Assembly: GCF_040147005.1 (NCBI RefSeq)
Contig: NZ_JAMSHO010000001.1
Coordinates: forward strand, 1,860,001-1,924,000
DNA length: 64,000 nucleotides
Origin: Halomonas sp. H10-9-1
GTDB taxonomy: Bacteria; Pseudomonadota; Gammaproteobacteria; Pseudomonadales; Halomonadaceae
Reading direction: 5' to 3'
The stretch's first letter is position 1. Each line of letters opens with the position of its first letter. Made by a program: the position numbers and the translations under genes. Under the pieces are notes generated by a model. The model did no database searches. It was given only the letters and a program-made list of their open reading frames with translations, and was not told the DNA's origin. Shown in pieces: positions 1-7,385 of the stretch.

Positions 1-324
1 GGTGGCCAACTGACCATCAAGGCGCCCAACGCCAAGATGCCCAAGGTCAATGCCGACAGCCCGCTGGAGGATCGCGTCAACTACATCCTGTACAGCGAGA
101 TCAACCCCGGGCTGGCGGCTCATGGCGGCGAGATCAAGTTGGTCGAGCTGACCGAGGAGAAGGTGGCGGTACTGGCCTTCGGCGGCGGCTGCCAGGGCTG
201 TGCGGCGGTGGACCTGACCCTCAAGGAGGGCGTCGAACGCACCCTGATGGAGCGTATCCCGGAGCTGGGCGGCATCCGTGATGTCACCGACCATACCGAC
301 ACCACCAACGCCTACTATCGCTAG
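1..324 (+). CDS. nfuA: Fe-S biogenesis protein NfuA, C-terminal part
   Basis: The frame is open from base 1, so the window starts inside this gene and the N-terminal A-type scaffold-like domain lies outside. What remains is the NifU-like C-terminal domain, with the cluster-binding CxxC in [11 protein letters not shown] (the Cys pair sits at about bases 190-201). NfuA carries a [4Fe-4S] cluster and delivers it to apoproteins, especially under oxidative stress or iron limitation. SufE is encoded 2.8 kb downstream, so two Fe-S assembly genes sit close together, though not in one operon. The gene is followed by a short tandem repeat and a strong hairpin terminator. The identification is secure; only the start is missing. 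Confidence 0.93.
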   Translation, partial: GGQLTIKAPNAKMPKVNADSPLEDRVNYILYSEINPGLAAHGGEIKLVELTEEKVAVLAFGGGCQGCAAVDLTLKEGVERTLMERIPELGGIRDVTDHTDTTNAYYR

Positions 325-354
325 CGGCAGCCCGGGCGCTGCGCGTGTCGATCG

Positions 355-398
355 CTCACCCCTCGGGCCTCCATAACTCACCCCTCGGGCCTCCATAA
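355..398. repeat. 22-bp direct repeat, two copies
   Basis: Two identical 22-bp units lie head to tail (355-376 and 377-398), between the nfuA stop and the terminator hairpin. Each unit reads CTCACCCCTCGGGCCTCCAT followed by AA. I see no coding or regulatory role. It looks like a recent local duplication. Confidence 0.9.
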
Positions 399-400
399 AC

Positions 401-432
401 AGAAGGGCCCCGCCAAGTGGCGGGGCCCTTCT
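401..432. terminator. bidirectional rho-independent terminator
   Basis: A perfect 14-bp inverted repeat (401-414 and 419-432) encloses a 4-nt loop; the stem is AGAAGGGGCCCC-like in composition, with an AGAA end and a TTCT end. It lies between the convergent nfuA and kfrA-like genes, so it can stop transcription from both sides. Confidence 0.88.
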
Positions 433-452
433 GCTTGCTGGGCTCGGTAACT

Positions 453-1472
453 TCACGAGGCGTGATTAGGCGTCTCGTTCTCCATGCCATCCTGCTCTTC
501 CTCGCGTTTGGGCGTCGGCGTCTGCCACAGGCAGCGATGGAGCTGCTCCTCCAGGCTCCTTAGGCGCTGCGCCTGGTCCTCCAGGTGGCGCTTCTGCTCG
601 TCGATTCGCGCCTGCAGCAGCGCCTGCTCGTGGTGACGGGTATCGGCCAGCGCTTCGGCCTGGCGCCGTGCCCAGTCGCTCTCCCGATGACGCTTCTCCT
701 CCTCGGCGAGTTGCGTTCGCGCCGCCTGCAGTTGCGCCTCCTGCCGGGCGAGCCGCTTCTCCAGCTGCTCCTCCCGACCCGCCGCCGCCTTCTCCTGGGT
801 CAGTCGCTCCTGGCGCGCCTGGTCGAGCAGCGCCATCAGGCGTGCCTCGGCGCTTTCGTGACGCTGTTCCTCCCGGCCCAGTCGCTCGCGATGCTCGGTC
901 TCGAGGGTCTGCATGGCCTGCTGATGGGCGTCGGCCACACGGCTGGCCTCGGCGCGGTGGCGCTGCAGTAGAGACTCGGCCTCGGCCAGTCGTGTGGCGA
1001 GGCGATCCTCGGATTTGCGCAGGGTCTCGAGCTGCGCCTGGCGAGTCGCCAGCTCGGCACTCAGCGCCTCGAGCCGCTGCTCGGTGCCGGCGAGGTGGCT
1101 GGCCAGCGCCGTTTCGCGCTGCCGGGCATCCTCTGCCTCGCGGTGCGCGCCGGCAGCGGCATCCAGGGCTTCCTCGACCCTGCGGTCGGCCTCTTCACGG
1201 TAGTGGCCAAGCACCTCGTTGGCGCTCTCCTGGGCCTGTCTCCAGAGCCCCTCGGCCAGCTCCTGAAGGGCGGCCGGCATGCCGCGGGGTGGAGGAACAT
1301 CACGATTCTCCTCGCGCTGCTGTCGCCAGTTACGCAGATGATCGCTGATCGTGGTGAAGCTACCGGTCCCCAGTATCTCGCGAATCTTCTGCACGCTGGG
1401 CGCATCACCACGGGACAGCAGCTCATCGATGGCTCGTTGTACGTCTTCGTAGGTCACGCCGATGCGCGCCAT
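453..1472 (-). CDS. KfrA-like DNA-binding coiled-coil protein
   Basis: This 339-aa protein begins with a KfrA_N-type DNA-binding region (about residues 1-60; the stretch TYEDVQRAIDELL and GTGSFTTISDHLRNWR is typical). From about residue 75 to 310 it is an almost uninterrupted alpha-helical coiled coil rich in Ala, Glu, Gln and Arg. KfrA proteins of broad-host-range plasmids bind their own promoter and form filament-like oligomers that affect partition; chromosomal relatives are poorly characterised. The start has a strong ribosome site (GGAAGGAG). It is divergent from a tyrosine recombinase, and the AT-rich intergenic stretch at 1552-1585 is a candidate operator. The family call is confident; its role here, autorepression or control of the recombinase, is inference. 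Confidence 0.8.
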   Translation of the reverse strand: MARIGVTYEDVQRAIDELLSRGDAPSVQKIREILGTGSFTTISDHLRNWRQQREENRDVPPPRGMPAALQELAEGLWRQAQESANEVLGHYREEADRRVEEALDAAAGAHREAEDARQRETALASHLAGTEQRLEALSAELATRQAQLETLRKSEDRLATRLAEAESLLQRHRAEASRVADAHQQAMQTLETEHRERLGREEQRHESAEARLMALLDQARQERLTQEKAAAGREEQLEKRLARQEAQLQAARTQLAEEEKRHRESDWARRQAEALADTRHHEQALLQARIDEQKRHLEDQAQRLRSLEEQLHRCLWQTPTPKREEEQDGMENETPNHAS

Positions 1473-1551
1473 AAGGCTCTCCTTCCTTGTACCACCCCTT
1501 CCGGATCGATATGCGGCGCAGCATAGCGGTATTAACGAGGAAATGGAAGAT

Positions 1552-1585
1552 AATTACATTATACGTAATACGTAAATTACATTAT
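1552..1585. promoter_or_regulatory. candidate operator with direct repeats and TACGTA palindromes
   Basis: The 11-mer AATTACATTAT occurs at 1552-1562 and again at 1575-1585, 23 bp apart (about two helical turns). Two palindromic TACGTA hexamers lie between them at 1562-1567 and 1569-1574. The array sits 80-115 bp upstream of the kfrA-like start, in the divergent promoter region. KfrA proteins are known to bind operators in their own promoters, so this is the obvious candidate site. That assignment is inference. Confidence 0.5.
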
Positions 1586-1660
1586 GAAAAGAAGGATAAA
1601 AGCAAGATTACGCGGCTTATCTTGATTTTCTATGGCTATGACAGGCAAGCTGAGCCACAA

Positions 1661-1863
1661 GGAGCAAGGAGCAAGGAGCAAGGAGCAAGGAGCAAGGAGC
1701 AAGGAGCAAGGAGCAAGGAGCAAGGAGCAAGGAGCAAGGAGCAAGGAGCAAGGAGCAAGGAGCAAGGAGCAAGGAGCAAGGAGCAAGGAGCAAGGAGCAA
1801 GGAGCAAGGAGCAAGGAGCAAGGAGCAAGGAGCAAGGAGCAAGGAGCAAGGAGCAAGGAGCAA
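1661..1863. repeat. 29-copy heptanucleotide tandem repeat (GGAGCAA)n
   Basis: Twenty-nine perfect consecutive copies of GGAGCAA span 203 bp, with no interruption. Because the unit is 7 nt and lacks stops, every forward frame reads the same heptapeptide cycle (KEQGARS) and every reverse frame reads CSLLLAP. Each unit contains the Shine-Dalgarno-like AAGGAG. The array ends exactly at the ribosome site of the recombinase gene. The same heptamer recurs in four copies at 60306-60333. Confidence 0.97.
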
Positions 1864-1874
1864 GGAGGGCGACG

Positions 1875-3056
1875 ATGAGGCATGCAGAAGATGAACGGGG
1901 CATCGGAGGGTTGCCAGGGCCGGTGGCGGGGCGGTTGTCACCCACAGGAGGGCAGGATGCCTATATCGCCGCGACCAGCGACGCCGAGGCGGTGGCGCGC
2001 TGGCTGGCCGAGTACCGGGGAAGCCCCAGGACGCTGGCCGCCTATCGCCGCGAGGCCGAGCGGCTGCTGCTGTGGCTGGATGAACAGGCGCTGGGGTTGG
2101 CCGAGGTGCGCCGCGACCACCTGGAGGCCTTCGAGGCCTTCCTCGCCAACCCGCGCCCCCGAGGCCGCTGGGTGGGGCCGCCGCGGCCGCGCGAGGCTGA
2201 GGACTGGCGGCCGTTTCGCGGGCCGCTGTCGCCGGCCAGCCGCCGCCAGAGCCTGGTGATCCTGCAGGGAATGTTCTCCTGGCTCGCCGAGGCGGGCTGG
2301 GTGGCCCACAACCCCTTCCGGCTGATGCGCGACAAGCGACGGCGCCTGGACAACCGCCAGGGCGGCATCGAGCGCTATCTCGAGGCGCCGCTGTGGGGGT
2401 GGCTGTGGGGCTGGCTCGGCCGGCCGGTGGAGGAGGGCGCCTCACCGCGAGTTCGCTTCGAATGGGCCCGGCGGCGCTTCGTGTTCGGCTTCGCCTACCT
2501 GCTCGCCCCGCGCATCGCCGAGATGAGTGCGGCGCGTATGGGCGACTTCCGGCGGCGCGAGGGGCGTTGGTGGTGGGAGGTGGTAGGGAAGGGCAGCAAG
2601 GCGGCGCGTATCCCGGTGCCGCCGGACATGGTGACGTTGCTGATCGAGTGGCGAGGCGAGCTGGGCCTTGCCGGCGAGCCACAGCCCGACGACGATAGCC
2701 CGCTGCTGCGCGCCCTGGATGGCCGGCGCGGCCTCGGCGACAACCGCCTCTACCGACTGATCCGCGAGACCTTCCGCGAGGCCGCTGCGATGCTCGAGCA
2801 GGAGCAGGGCGATGCGGCTCGCCCCTGGGCGCTGCGCCTGCAGCAGGCCACGCCCCACTGGCTGCGCCATACGGCACTCACCCACCAGGCCCAGGCCGGG
2901 GTGGAGCTGCGCTATCTGGCGGCCACGGCGCGCCACTCGCGGCTCGACACCACCGCCCGCTACCTCCACGCCGAGGACGAGGCCTGGCATCGCCAGCAAT
3001 CCCGCCATGGACTGGCCCGGCGGGGGGCGGACGAGGGCGGGGGCGAGCCGGTATAA
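1875..3056 (+). CDS. tyrosine-type site-specific recombinase
   Basis: From ATG 1875 the product is 393 aa. The N-terminal SAM-like core-binding domain (about residues 30-170) precedes a catalytic domain with the complete active site: Arg213 (in LAPRIAEMS), Lys239 (GKGSK), His328 and Arg331 (HWLRH), His354 and nucleophile Tyr363 (TTARYLH). It should cut and rejoin DNA through a 3'-phosphotyrosine bond. ATG 1875 is preferred because AAGGAGGG lies 6 nt upstream. A frame beginning at 1632 would add 81 residues made mostly of KEQGARS repeats. The product is longer than XerC/XerD (about 300 aa) and no prophage or attachment site is visible, so I do not give a gene symbol. Pairing with a KfrA-like protein suggests a chromosomal maintenance or mobile-element-derived role. 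Confidence 0.88.
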   Translation: MRHAEDERGIGGLPGPVAGRLSPTGGQDAYIAATSDAEAVARWLAEYRGSPRTLAAYRREAERLLLWLDEQALGLAEVRRDHLEAFEAFLANPRPRGRWVGPPRPREAEDWRPFRGPLSPASRRQSLVILQGMFSWLAEAGWVAHNPFRLMRDKRRRLDNRQGGIERYLEAPLWGWLWGWLGRPVEEGASPRVRFEWARRRFVFGFAYLLAPRIAEMSAARMGDFRRREGRWWWEVVGKGSKAARIPVPPDMVTLLIEWRGELGLAGEPQPDDDSPLLRALDGRRGLGDNRLYRLIRETFREAAAMLEQEQGDAARPWALRLQQATPHWLRHTALTHQAQAGVELRYLAATARHSRLDTTARYLHAEDEAWHRQQSRHGLARRGADEGGGEPV

Positions 3057-3083
3057 TCGCCGCATTCATCACGAGGAGATCCC

Positions 3084-3509
3084 ATGACCACCGAAGCGAC
3101 CGCGGAGCAGGCCCAGCAAGCGCTGCTGGAAGAGTTCGAGATGTTCGACAACTGGATGGACCGCTACCAGTACATCATCGACATGGGCAAGGCGCTGCCG
3201 GCCTTCCCGGAGGCGTTGAAGCGCGACGAGCTGAAGATCCAGGGCTGTCAGTCCAACGTCTGGATGCATCACGAGCGCCAGGGCGAGGTGCTGCACTTCG
3301 ACGCCATCTCCGACGCCGCCATCGTCTCGGGGCTGATCGCCGTGCTGATGCGCATCTACAACGATCGACCGGCCACCGAGATCCGCGATACCTCACCCCA
3401 TTTCCTCGGCGACCTGGGGCTCGACAAGCACCTGTCGCCGACGCGCAGCAACGGCCTCAACGCCATGCTCAAGCGCATCTACGAGGTGGCCGAGCAGGAA
3501 GCGGCCTGA
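3084..3509 (+). CDS. sufE: SufE family sulfur acceptor
   Basis: The 141-aa product matches SufE/CsdE in length and pattern. The conserved cysteine is Cys55 in IQGCQSNVW; it accepts persulfide sulfur from a cysteine desulfurase (SufS or CsdA) and hands it to the Fe-S scaffold. The ribosome site GAGGAG lies just before ATG 3084 and the gene starts 27 bp after the recombinase stop. No sufBCDS genes are in the window, so the partner desulfurase is elsewhere. It ends 3 bp from the convergent yidD stop. SufE and CsdE cannot be separated by eye. Confidence 0.9.
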   Translation: MTTEATAEQAQQALLEEFEMFDNWMDRYQYIIDMGKALPAFPEALKRDELKIQGCQSNVWMHHERQGEVLHFDAISDAAIVSGLIAVLMRIYNDRPATEIRDTSPHFLGDLGLDKHLSPTRSNGLNAMLKRIYEVAEQEAA

Positions 3510-3512
3510 GGC

Positions 3513-3866
3513 TCAGCGCTCTCGGTCGTCATGCGCCGGCGTCCGGGGGCGGAAGTTCTCGTCGAGCTCGGGATCCTCGCGGCACAGCGCCTCGCTGGGG
3601 CCTCCCGGTACGGGGTCGAGGCCACCCTCGCAACCCGGGTGGCAGCGAGCGATGCGGTGTGCGGCCATCAGCCCTCCCTTGAGAGGGCCATGCACCCGGA
3701 TGGCCTCCACGGCATAACTGGAGCAGCTCGGCCAGTAGCGGCAGCGTGGCCCGAGCAGCGGGCTCAGGGTGAGCTGGTAGAGCTTCACCAGCCCGATCAT
3801 CAGCCAGGCCGTGGCCTGGCGCAGCCACCGTGCCGGCTTGGCCAGCCACGCCGCCAGGCAGGACAT
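3513..3866 (-). CDS. yidD: membrane protein insertion efficiency factor YidD
   Basis: The 117-aa product contains the full YidD signature: KLYQLTLSPLLGPRCRYWPS, CSSYAVEAIRVHG and HRIARCHPGCEGGLDPVP. YidD is a small inner-membrane-associated amphipathic protein that assists YidC-dependent insertion. It is longer than many homologues because of an N-terminal lead of about 20 residues and a charged C-terminal tail; Met23 (MIGLVKLYQ) is an alternative start. The annotated ATG overlaps the hisI stop as TGATG, which argues for translational coupling from 3866. Usually yidD sits between rnpA and yidC, so this location beside hisI and zur is atypical. Confidence 0.85.
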   Translation of the reverse strand: MSCLAAWLAKPARWLRQATAWLMIGLVKLYQLTLSPLLGPRCRYWPSCSSYAVEAIRVHGPLKGGLMAAHRIARCHPGCEGGLDPVPGGPSEALCREDPELDENFRPRTPAHDDRER

Positions 3867-4306
3867 CAGGCCTTGCCGTAGAGGGTGTCGGGGTCGATCA
3901 GTGGCGCGCTGGTGATGCGCACCGCGCCCTTCTCCAGGGCCACGTAGAAGCAGCTGCGCCGCCCGCTGTGGCAGGCGGGGCCGGTCTGGTCCACCTGCAG
4001 CAGCAGGGTGTCACCGTCGCAGTCCAGGGCGGCGCTCCTCAGGTGTTGCTGCTGGCCCGAGCTCTCGCCCTTGCGCCACAGCTTGGCCCGGGAGCGCGAC
4101 CAGTAGCAGACCCGGCCGGTGCGCAGGGTCTCCTCCAGCGCCTCGCGGTTCATCCAGGCCATCATCAGGACCTCGCCACTGTCGTGCTGCTGGGCGATAG
4201 CGGGGATCAGGCCGTCAGCATTGAAGCGGATGGCCGCCAGCACGCCGCTGAGATCGTGACGGCTGTCGGCGGGGGCCCGTTCCAGGGCCTTGAAGGTATC
4301 GGACAT
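3866..4306 (-). CDS. hisI: phosphoribosyl-AMP cyclohydrolase HisI
   Basis: The 146-aa product opens the purine ring of phosphoribosyl-AMP in histidine synthesis. It has the family core GLIPAIAQ, YWSRSRAKLW, the metal-binding DCDGDTL and the zinc-ligand cysteines in ACHSGRRSCF. It is monofunctional, with no HisE domain. ATG 4306 is chosen because GGAGA lies 6-7 nt upstream and the homology starts soon after; a frame extending to 4456 runs through zur. In most HisI the segment after KGE(T/S)SG is His; here it is Gln (SGQQQ). It lies 37 bp downstream of zur and overlaps yidD, suggesting a zur-hisI-yidD transcript. Such linkage is reminiscent of Zur-controlled hisI paralogues in other bacteria. 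Confidence 0.87.
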   Translation of the reverse strand: MSDTFKALERAPADSRHDLSGVLAAIRFNADGLIPAIAQQHDSGEVLMMAWMNREALEETLRTGRVCYWSRSRAKLWRKGESSGQQQHLRSAALDCDGDTLLLQVDQTGPACHSGRRSCFYVALEKGAVRITSAPLIDPDTLYGKA

Positions 4307-4343
4307 GGGTTCTCCGCAGAATCGGGGCGCTGGCTGATGGGGC

Positions 4344-4790
4344 TCAGCCGCCGCTATCACAGCAGGCATCGCAGCGCCCCAGCAGTTCAATGGTCTGGCG
4401 CTCCACCCTGAAGCCCAGCTGGCGGGCACAGCCGGAGAGCTGGGCATTGACGTCATCCAGGTGCAACTCCTCGACGCGCCCGCAGACGCGGCAGATCAGC
4501 AGCTGGAAGCCATGGGAGTGTTCGGGGCAGGGGCAAGCGACATAGGCATTGAGGGACTCGATGCGATGCACCAGCCCCTGGTCGATCAGGAACTCCAGGG
4601 CGCGATACACCGTGGGTGGCCTGGCCGAGGCGTGCTCGGCCGTCAGGCGATCGAGCAGGTCGTAGGCCTTCAGCCCTCCGGCAGCCTCGGCAATCATCTC
4701 GAGCACGCGGCGGCGTATCGGCGTGAAGCGTACGCCACGCTGCTGGCACTGTCGTTCTGCCTGGAGCAGCAGGTTGCGGGAATCGGTCAT
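4344..4790 (-). CDS. zur: Fur-family zinc uptake regulator Zur
   Basis: The 148-aa product has the Fur-family winged helix (PPTVYRALEFLIDQGLVHRI, about residues 58-77) followed by the dimerisation domain. The structural zinc cysteines are in ICRVCG (about 99-102) and GRCDACCD near the C-terminus. The long cysteine-rich tail and HSHGFQLLIC segment resemble Zur rather than Fur, PerR or Nur. With zinc bound, Zur represses zinc uptake and zinc-sparing paralogue genes. No znuABC is in the window. It is the first gene of a run with hisI and yidD. A promoter must lie in 4791-4857, where I see no clear Zur box. Confidence 0.87.
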   Translation of the reverse strand: MTDSRNLLLQAERQCQQRGVRFTPIRRRVLEMIAEAAGGLKAYDLLDRLTAEHASARPPTVYRALEFLIDQGLVHRIESLNAYVACPCPEHSHGFQLLICRVCGRVEELHLDDVNAQLSGCARQLGFRVERQTIELLGRCDACCDSGG

Positions 4791-4857
4791 GGGGCCCGTC
4801 GGCTATAAGAAGTCTGGCGCCATTCTACGCGGGTGGACGAGAGTGGGCCACCGAGGC

Positions 4858-5832
4858 TCAGGCCTCGGCGGTGGTCTCGAGTTCGCTGCGGCGTGCGAAA
4901 TGCTCGCGGGCGAAGGCCACGCGTGCCTCGGGAGATACCCCCTCGGGCTGCTTCTCGATCAGGTCGAGGCGGCGCCTGAGGCCCTCGCCGTTGGCCATCT
5001 GGATCGCCAGCCCCGGACGAGCGTTGAGCTCCAGCAGCATGGGCCCCTGGTCGCGGTCGAGCACCATGTCGGTGCCCAGGTAGCCGAGTCCGGTCATCTC
5101 GTAGCAGCCGGCGGCGAGCAGCAGCAGGGTGGGCCAGTCGGGGATGGTCAGGCTGGCCAGTTCATGGCCGGTATCGGGATGGTCGTGGCGGGTACGGTCG
5201 AACTGTACGCCGCGGATGGCGGTGCCGGTGGCAATATCCAGGCCTACCCCGACGGCGCCCTGGTGCAGGTTGGCCTTGCCGTCCGAGGCGGCGGTGGAGA
5301 GGCGCATCATGGCCATCACCGGATAGCCGCGAAAGACGATGACGCGGATATCCGGGACACCCTCGTAGGTGTATTCGGAGAGGCTCGCGTCGAAGTTGAT
5401 CAGCGCCTCGGCCAGTGCCACATCGGGGGCGCCGCCCAGCGAGTAGAGCCCAGAGAGGATATTGGAGATGTGGCGTTCCACATCGACCAGCCGCATGCGG
5501 GCTCCGCTGGGCTTGATGAAGTCGTCGCCCTCGACCCGCTCGATCACCAGGATGCCCTTGCCGCCACTGCCCTTGGCCGGCTTGATCACGAAGCCTGAGT
5601 GGCCGGCGAGCAGCTCGCCGATATGCTTGACGCCGAACTGGGTGGTGACGGTGCCGATCAGCGCTGGCGTGGTGATGCCGAAGCGTTCGGCGAGCAGCTT
5701 GGTCTGCAACTTGTCATCCACCAGCGGATAGAGGCGGCGGTTGTTGTAGCGGCCGATGTAGCGGATATTGCGCCGGTTCATGCCGATGATGCCCTTGGCG
5801 CGCAGCTTGCCGGGGGTCGTCCATTCACGCAT
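4858..5832 (-). CDS. RimK-related ATP-grasp ligase (alpha-L-glutamate ligase-like)
   Basis: The 324-aa product is an ATP-grasp carboxylate-amine ligase. The nucleotide-binding glycine loop is KPAKGSGGKGILVIE (about residues 93-107) and the metal-binding motif is LLELNARPGL near residue 275. It belongs to the sugar-transfer-type or alpha-L-glutamate-ligase-like group, not to ribosomal RimK itself. ATP-grasp enzymes join an activated carboxylate to an amine; the substrate of this group is not known to me. It begins 3 bp after the 7TM/transglutaminase stop and is the last gene of the operon 8240 to 4858. The constant partnership with a membrane protein and a periplasmic protease suggests cytoplasmic synthesis of a peptide-like product that is sensed or processed at the envelope. 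Confidence 0.83.
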   Translation of the reverse strand: MREWTTPGKLRAKGIIGMNRRNIRYIGRYNNRRLYPLVDDKLQTKLLAERFGITTPALIGTVTTQFGVKHIGELLAGHSGFVIKPAKGSGGKGILVIERVEGDDFIKPSGARMRLVDVERHISNILSGLYSLGGAPDVALAEALINFDASLSEYTYEGVPDIRVIVFRGYPVMAMMRLSTAASDGKANLHQGAVGVGLDIATGTAIRGVQFDRTRHDHPDTGHELASLTIPDWPTLLLLAAGCYEMTGLGYLGTDMVLDRDQGPMLLELNARPGLAIQMANGEGLRRRLDLIEKQPEGVSPEARVAFAREHFARRSELETTAEA

Positions 5833-5835
5833 GGC

Positions 5836-7341
5836 TCAATCCTCGGTGACCGGCTTGAAGCGACGCAGCTCCAGCAGGCGGTAGCCGGTGTAGTTGCCGA
5901 TCATCAGGATCAGCGCCATCAGGATCAGCTGCACCCCGAGGAAGTTGAAGGTGATATGGCGCACCCAGGGGTTGTTCATGGCCAGGAAGGCCAGCACCGC
6001 GGTGACCAGGCTGCCGCCACCCTGGATCAGCACCTGCTTGGGGCCTTCCTCTTCCCACAGGATCGACATGCGCTCGATGGTCCAGGAGAGGATGATCATC
6101 GGGAAGAAGGTGATCGTCAGGCCGGCATTGAGCCCGAAGCGATAAGCGAGCACCGAGAACACCGAGATGATGCCGATCACCGTGATGATCACCGCCGTGA
6201 CCCGCGCCACCAGCAGCAGGTTGAGGTAGGAGAGGTAGCTACGGATCACCAGGCCCACGGCCACCACCAGCAGGAAGCCGATCAGGCCGGTGGCCAGGCT
6301 GGTCTGGATAAAGGCCAGGGCGATCAGCACCGGCATGAAGGTGCCCGAGGTCTTGATCCCCACCAGGATGCGCAGCACCACCACCACCAGCGCGCCGATG
6401 GGAATCAGCAGGATGGTCTGGAAGAGCGCCTGTTCCTCCAGCGGCAGGCTGTGGATGGAGAAGTTGAGGATGGTGTCCTCGGCCAGCTGATTGCGTACCG
6501 CGGCGGCAGCCGGCTGGTTGCGGGAGAGCATCGAGAAGGTGACGCGCGAGCTGGTGCCGCCCTGCACCTCGAGCACCGCCTGGCCGTCACCCTCCCAGAT
6601 CAGCAGGTTGTCAGGACGTCCCTGCTCGCCGGTGGCGGGGTCGAACAGCCTCCAGTGCTGGTCGTCGAAGACCTGGACCCAACTGGTCAGCGACTGGCGA
6701 CGCCGACCATCCTCGAGCAGCAGGCCGCTGACCTCCCGGGCAGGAACACCGGCCTGGTTGAGCAGGCGAACCAGCAGGGGCGTGCGGTCAAATTGGGTGA
6801 GCAACAGGCGCGCATTCTCGTCCTGGCGTTGCTCGTCGAATTCATGGAACAGCTCGCGGGCGAAGGTGTAGGGGTCGGCACTGCGGCCCCAGGCCCGCTC
6901 GATCAGCTGCGTGGCGGCGGTGTCGTAGGGGCGCTCCCAGACGATGTCACGGCGCAGTGGCGGGGTCTCGAGGCGAGGCGGGCGGCTGTCGGGGGCCACC
7001 AGCACCTGGGCGGTGTAATAGAGCTGCTGGGAGCCGCTGGCCTCGCGAATCGACCACTGGGCTCGCCGGGCCCCGGCCTCCTCCACGAACGACAGCCCGA
7101 AGCCCGGTGAGGCGGTATGCTCGGTGAGCAACCGAAAGCCCTCCTGGGTCGAGGGCAGTGCCATATCCACCAGCACCGGGTCGCCTAGTGCCGTAAAGTT
7201 GACCTGGGCTTCCACTTCCCAGACCTGGCGCTGTTCACCCGGGGTCCAGGGCACCTCGAGCTGGTAGTGACGGTGCAGGCTCATGGCCACGCCGGCCAGG
7301 AACAGGACGCCGACCAGCAGATAGAAGGGCAGTCGTGACAT
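5836..7341 (-). CDS. inactive transglutaminase fused to seven membrane helices
   Basis: The 501-aa protein has an N-terminal membrane anchor (LPFYLLVGVLFLAGVAMSL), a periplasmic region of about 280 residues with transglutaminase-like fold, and a C-terminal block of about seven hydrophobic helices (residues 310-490). The transglutaminase core lacks a recognisable Cys-His-Asp triad, as expected for the family of inactive transglutaminases fused to 7TM regions. It is probably a receptor or scaffold rather than an enzyme. It is 44 bp downstream of the retropepsin-like lipoprotein and 3 bp upstream of the ATP-grasp ligase. The domain architecture is clear from the sequence; the ligand and function are unknown. 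Confidence 0.82.
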   Translation of the reverse strand: MSRLPFYLLVGVLFLAGVAMSLHRHYQLEVPWTPGEQRQVWEVEAQVNFTALGDPVLVDMALPSTQEGFRLLTEHTASPGFGLSFVEEAGARRAQWSIREASGSQQLYYTAQVLVAPDSRPPRLETPPLRRDIVWERPYDTAATQLIERAWGRSADPYTFARELFHEFDEQRQDENARLLLTQFDRTPLLVRLLNQAGVPAREVSGLLLEDGRRRQSLTSWVQVFDDQHWRLFDPATGEQGRPDNLLIWEGDGQAVLEVQGGTSSRVTFSMLSRNQPAAAAVRNQLAEDTILNFSIHSLPLEEQALFQTILLIPIGALVVVVLRILVGIKTSGTFMPVLIALAFIQTSLATGLIGFLLVVAVGLVIRSYLSYLNLLLVARVTAVIITVIGIISVFSVLAYRFGLNAGLTITFFPMIILSWTIERMSILWEEEGPKQVLIQGGGSLVTAVLAFLAMNNPWVRHITFNFLGVQLILMALILMIGNYTGYRLLELRRFKPVTED

Positions 7342-7385
7342 GGGTCTTCCTTGGCAGAGAGGGCTGAGAGACGCCGAGGCGTGAC

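Larger units (their letters stand above)
1473..1874. promoter_or_regulatory. divergent intergenic region, kfrA-like / recombinase
   Basis: This 402-bp gap has no convincing gene. It holds an unusually AT-rich segment (about 1530-1640) in an otherwise very GC-rich window, the candidate operator at 1552-1585, the heptanucleotide array at 1661-1863, and the recombinase ribosome site AAGGAGGG (from 1862), which is formed by the last, altered repeat unit. Short open frames read across the array only because the repeat has no stop codon in any frame. Confidence 0.7.

Noticed and set aside
1584..1625. 13-codon leader-like frame (MKRRIKARLRGLS)
   Set aside because: No ribosome site precedes it, and it sits in AT-rich promoter DNA.
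1661..1863. CRISPR-like array
   Set aside because: The units are contiguous 7-mers without spacers, and no cas gene is present.
1632..1874. N-terminal extension of the recombinase through the heptanucleotide array
   Set aside because: The frame is open from ATG 1632, but the sequence would be almost all KEQGARS repeats and the strong ribosome site and catalytic-family homology fit ATG 1875.
4791..4857. Zur box upstream of zur
   Set aside because: The gap is short and lacks an AT-rich palindrome of Zur type.
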